Shown here in pieces: positions 61,316 to 64,000 of a stretch of 64,000 bases of DNA. The stretch comes from Planifilum fimeticola (GTDB lineage Bacteria; Bacillota; Bacilli; Thermoactinomycetales; DSM-44946): contig NZ_PVNE01000017.1 in the NCBI RefSeq assembly GCF_003001905.1, positions 1 through 64,000 of the forward strand, read 5' to 3'. The notes under the pieces were generated by a model. That model saw only the letters and a program-made list of their open reading frames with translations, was not told the origin of the DNA and searched no databases. Within the stretch, counting starts at the first letter, position 1; every line of letters begins with the position of its first letter. Position numbers and translations under genes: made by a program.

Positions 61316-61882
61316 TTATCGGTAACCGATGAGGCTGAAGGCTTCCGCCCGGGCGGCGGCATCCTGGCTGAAGACACCGCGGACGGCCGAGGTGACCGTC
61401 TTTGAACCGGGCTTTTTCACCCCGCGCATGGTCATGCACATATGCTCCGCCTCCACCACCACGACCACCCCGTGCGGCTCCAGCCGTTCCATGATGGCAT
61501 CAGCGACGGTGGATGTAATCCGCTCCTGCAGCTGGGGACGGCGGGCAACCGCTTCGACGGCCCGGGCCAACTTGCTGAGGCCCGTCACCCGGCCGCCCCG
61601 GGGGATATATCCGACATGGGCCTTCCCGAAGAAGGGAACCAGATGATGCTCGCAAACGGAGAAAAACGGGATATCCTTCACCAGTACCAGCTCTTCGTGA
61701 TCCTCGCTGAAAATCACGGTAAAATGGTCGCGGGGATCCTGTCCGAGGCCGGAGAAAATCTCCTCGTACATGCGGGCAACCCGTGCAGGAGTCTCCACCA
61801 GCCCCTCGCGGTCCGGATCCTCTCCGACCGCCTCCAGGATCATCCGCACGGCCTGTTCAATTTTGGCATGATCCACTCCCAT
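61316..61882 (-). CDS. folE: GTP cyclohydrolase I
   Basis: This 188-residue enzyme opens the GTP ring for folate synthesis (B. subtilis mtrA). Zinc and active-site residues are in [20 protein letters not shown] and [32 protein letters not shown] is typical. ATG 61882 lies 9 nt after GGAGG; ATG 61888 is closer to it. A folE product also feeds p-aminobenzoate-linked metabolism, but no pab genes are here. Confidence 0.97.
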   Translation of the reverse strand: MGVDHAKIEQAVRMILEAVGEDPDREGLVETPARVARMYEEIFSGLGQDPRDHFTVIFSEDHEELVLVKDIPFFSVCEHHLVPFFGKAHVGYIPRGGRVTGLSKLARAVEAVARRPQLQERITSTVADAIMERLEPHGVVVVVEAEHMCMTMRGVKKPGSKTVTSAVRGVFSQDAAARAEAFSLIGYR

Positions 61883-62002
61883 CAACATTCGCCTCCAATA
61901 CTTTTCGGCCCGATCGGGCCGCATCGCCAAAAAGGCTTTCCGAATGATTATACCACAGGCGGGCCAGGACCTGCGCGTTTCTCCCCGCAAGCCTTCATTC
62001 CT

Positions 62003-62008
62003 ATTGTA
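62003..62008 (-). promoter_or_regulatory. Candidate -10 of folE
   Basis: TACAAT on the minus strand, with TTTTGC 17 nt upstream as a poor -35, lies directly after the hbs terminator. Confidence 0.45.
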
Positions 62009-62025
62009 GCAACGAATCACAAAAA

Positions 62026-62048
62026 GCAAAAAGGCCCCCGAGGGGGCC
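62026..62048 (-). terminator. Terminator after hbs
   Basis: GGCCCC (62033-62038) pairs with GGGGCC (62043-62048), loop CGAG. TTTTTGCTTTTTG follows on the minus strand. Confidence 0.8.
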
Positions 62049-62166
62049 TTTGCGGACAAGTACCGGAAAAACCGATTTCCGCCGGGCCGAAAAATGGTTC
62101 CGACACTCCGGATCCATCGCTTCTCAGGCCCGGAGGCCGCTTCCGGCAGGTGTTATGTAGACGTCT

Positions 62167-62445
62167 TTACCGGCTGTTTACTTCTTCCTTCAGCGCTTTA
62201 CCCGGTTTGAACGCCGGAACCTTGCTTTCGGCGATTTGGATCTCTTCCCCGGTTTGGGGGTTGCGTCCCTTGCGCGGGGCACGCTTGCGCACTTCAAAAT
62301 TGCCGAATCCGATCAACTGCACCTTGTCCCCTGCGCGAAGCGCTTCCTTGATGGTTTCAAAAACGGCTTCCACCGCCTGGGTTGCGTCCTTTTTGGTCAT
62401 CTCAGTCTTCTCCGCCACCCTGGCGACCAATTCCGCCTTGTTCAC
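62167..62445 (-). CDS. hbs: HU-family nucleoid protein HBsu
   Basis: This 92-residue HU protein compacts DNA. It starts [21 protein letters not shown]. The DNA-binding arm contains [25 protein letters not shown] 62445 has GGAGGTGAGG 8 nt upstream and gives the standard length. Order spoIVA-hbs-folE is as in Bacillus. Confidence 0.97.
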   Translation of the reverse strand: MNKAELVARVAEKTEMTKKDATQAVEAVFETIKEALRAGDKVQLIGFGNFEVRKRAPRKGRNPQTGEEIQIAESKVPAFKPGKALKEEVNSR

Positions 62446-62553
62446 AAACCTCACCTCCATATGAGTTCCACGACCGCTCTAACTCATGTTTACCCGTTCC
62501 GCGACTTCCCTATACCTTTTCACTTCCGGGCCAAACGATCGTGGGACACACCT

Positions 62554-62583
62554 ATAGTAATACAGACCGGAGGGCGTTATCAA
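62554..62583 (-). promoter_or_regulatory. Promoter of hbs
   Basis: TTGATA (62583-62578) and TACTAT (62559-62554) are 18 nt apart on the minus strand, about 110 nt before hbs. Confidence 0.6.
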
Positions 62584-62617
62584 GAGGGGAAAGGGGATCC
62601 ATTGTCCCTTTTTCAGC

Positions 62618-62639
62618 AAAAAAAGCACTCAATGAGCGC
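62618..62639 (-). terminator. Terminator after spoIVA
   Basis: GCACTC (62625-62630) pairs with GAGCGC (62634-62639), with one wobble. Seven T follow on the minus strand. Confidence 0.85.
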
Positions 62640-62651
62640 TTTTTGGAATGT

Positions 62652-64000
62652 TCAAAGGATAATGGCGATCAATCCACCCGATCCTTCGTTTACGATTCTC
62701 TCAAGGGTCTCTTGCAATTTGTAGCGTGCGTTTTCCGGAATCATGGACAGTTTCGCCTGGATCCCTTCCCTCACAATGGAATGGAGGGAGCGGCCAAAAA
62801 TGTCCGATTCCCAGATCCGCAGGGGATCCTGTTCAAAATCCCTCATCAGATAGTTGACCAACTCTTCGCTCTGCCGTTCGGAACCGATGATCGGAGCGAA
62901 TTCGGAGTGGACATTCACCCGGATCATGTGTATGGACGGAGCCGTCGCCCGAAGTCTGACGCCAAAGCGGGGCCCCTGCTTAATCAGTTCGGGTTCATCC
63001 AGGGACATCTCTTCCAGCGAAGGCGGCGCCACCCCGTATCCGGTGGTCCGTACCATCTTCAGGGCATCGGCCACTTTGTCATACTCGAACTTCGCCTTGC
63101 TGAATTCCTGCATCAATTCCAACAGGTGATCCTTGCCGCGGATCTCCACCCCGACGATCTCCGTCAGAATCTGATCGTACAGGTCATCGGGCGCATATAG
63201 ATCGATCTCCGCGACCCCCTGCCCCATGTCCATTCCCGACAAGGCGGCCCGTTCGATGAACTCATATCCGTCAAACTGTCCCACCACATGGTCCACATCG
63301 CGAAGCCTGCGGATGTCCTTCACGGTTTCGCGCACGGCACTTTCGAAATCCTTGCGGAGCCAGTGATCCTCATCCAGCACCATCACCCAGCCGGGCAGGT
63401 TGACATTCACTTCGTGAACCGGGAACTCAAACAGCACTTCCTTCATGACGTTCAAAATGTCTTCTTCCATCATGGTGGCCACACTGAGAGCCAGGACCGG
63501 CACATCGTATCTCTCCGCCAAGTCCTCTCGCAGGGCCTGGACCGATTCGCTGTGGGGACGGGTGGAGTTCAGCAGAACGATAAAGGGTTTTCCCACTTCC
63601 TTCATCTCATCGATGATCCGTTCCTCCACCTCTTCATAGGCTTCCCGCGGGATGTCGGTGATCGATCCGTCGGTCGTGACCACCACACCCAAGGTGGAAT
63701 GCTCCTGGATCACCTTGCGCGTACCCACTTCCGCCGCTTCCTGGAAGGGAATCGGATCATCAAACCAGGGAGTGTTGATCATCCGTGGGCCGTTTTCATC
63801 CTCATAGCCTTTGGCTCCTTCGATGGCGTAGCCGACGCAGTCCACCAACCGGACGTTGATGTCGAGTCCTTCGCTGACGTGGATGTTGACGGCCTGATTG
63901 GGGATGAATTTGGGTTCGATGGTGGTGATGGTACGTCCGGCCCCGCTGTGCGGCAATTCATCCGTGGCCCGGATCCGGTCCGCCTCCTCGCTGATATTGG
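62652..64000 (-). CDS. spoIVA: Stage IV sporulation protein A, coat morphogenetic ATPase (5' end outside the window)
   Basis: About 449 codons of SpoIVA are present. The frame is open to the window edge, and roughly the first 43 residues, including the Walker A loop, are missing. ELPHSGAGRTITTIEPKFIPNQAV, LVDCVGYAIEGAKGYE, the Walker-B-like VVTTDGSITDI and the C-terminal IVNEGSGGLIAIIL identify it. The ATPase polymerises on the forespore surface as the base of the coat. This proves the organism belongs to an endospore-forming lineage. Confidence 0.96.
   Translation of the reverse strand, partial: NISEEADRIRATDELPHSGAGRTITTIEPKFIPNQAVNIHVSEGLDINVRLVDCVGYAIEGAKGYEDENGPRMINTPWFDDPIPFQEAAEVGTRKVIQEHSTLGVVVTTDGSITDIPREAYEEVEERIIDEMKEVGKPFIVLLNSTRPHSESVQALREDLAERYDVPVLALSVATMMEEDILNVMKEVLFEFPVHEVNVNLPGWVMVLDEDHWLRKDFESAVRETVKDIRRLRDVDHVVGQFDGYEFIERAALSGMDMGQGVAEIDLYAPDDLYDQILTEIVGVEIRGKDHLLELMQEFSKAKFEYDKVADALKMVRTTGYGVAPPSLEEMSLDEPELIKQGPRFGVRLRATAPSIHMIRVNVHSEFAPIIGSERQSEELVNYLMRDFEQDPLRIWESDIFGRSLHSIVREGIQAKLSMIPENARYKLQETLERIVNEGSGGLIAIIL

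Noticed and set aside
1-64000. CRISPR arrays, prophage, integrases, complete insertion sequences, rRNA
   Set aside because: No regularly spaced direct repeats, transposase or integrase motifs, or rRNA sequences were seen. The hairpins at 112-186 alone are not enough to call a mobile element.

Overview
The window looks like a chromosomal segment of a GC-rich, spore-forming member of the Bacillales, most like the Thermoactinomycetaceae. The evidence is a Bacillus-type gene order (spoIVA-hbs-folE-mtrB-hepS-menG-hepT-ndk, aroC-aroB-trpEDCFBA-hisC-tyrA-aroA, ypiB-ypiF-qcrABC, ypjA/B/C/D-dapB-mgsA-bshB1-bshA-cca-birA-panBCD), bacillithiol and sporulation genes, strong GGAGG ribosome sites and frequent TTG/GTG starts. 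Almost every gene is on the minus strand, so the biological reading direction is mostly right to left. The family assignment is inference; I ran no search. Layout: 0-4.6 kb holds an OpuA glycine-betaine transporter (ATPase plus fused permease/binding protein) and the divergent yneA-like/lexA SOS pair with two LexA boxes. 5.0-10.9 kb holds ilvA, a four-gene ectoine/hydroxyectoine-type importer (ehuBCDA) and an aspartate aminotransferase. 11-20.5 kb departs from Bacillus synteny. In the slot where dinG usually lies between panD and aspB there is an FtsH-like AAA/M41 protease with a membrane partner, a lipoprotein, mtaD, a split NHEJ set (ku, separate LigD-type ligase and polymerase genes) with a coat-like gene between the two LigD halves, and a TPR protein. 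20.5-29.5 kb is one tightly overlapping chain: dapB, a D-cysteine desulfhydrase-like enzyme, mgsA, bshB1, bshA, cca, birA, then a leader with a terminator ahead of panBCD. 29.5-38.4 kb carries ypjC, ypjB, a TRAP (DctPQM) transporter inserted between ypjB and ypjA, qcrABC (menaquinol:cytochrome c reductase), ypiF and ypiB. 38.4-42.1 kb is the most accessory-looking stretch: an uncharacterised winged-helix-like protein, a DUF3990-type ADP-ribosyltransferase-like gene, and a two-gene unit (four-TM membrane protein plus zeta-toxin-like kinase) behind a perfect consensus promoter and a leader terminator. 42.1-54.3 kb is the aromatic amino acid supraoperon. Its trp leader carries a TRAP-binding site of ten regularly spaced (G/C)AG triplets, a competing terminator, and a hairpin over the trpE ribosome site. 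The TRAP protein gene mtrB lies about 9 kb away in the same window. 54.5-64 kb carries ndk, the prenyl chain and menaquinone genes, a hypothetical exported protein, mtrB, one tRNA-Pro, folE, hbs and the truncated spoIVA. Between hepT and menG there are mqnA, a UbiX-type and a UbiA-type gene, so menaquinone is probably made by the futalosine route and feeds the Qcr complex encoded nearby. The strongest leads for new biology are the zeta-kinase/membrane-protein cassette with its attenuator-like leader, the FtsH-like protease with its dedicated partner, and the structured leader between birA and panB.
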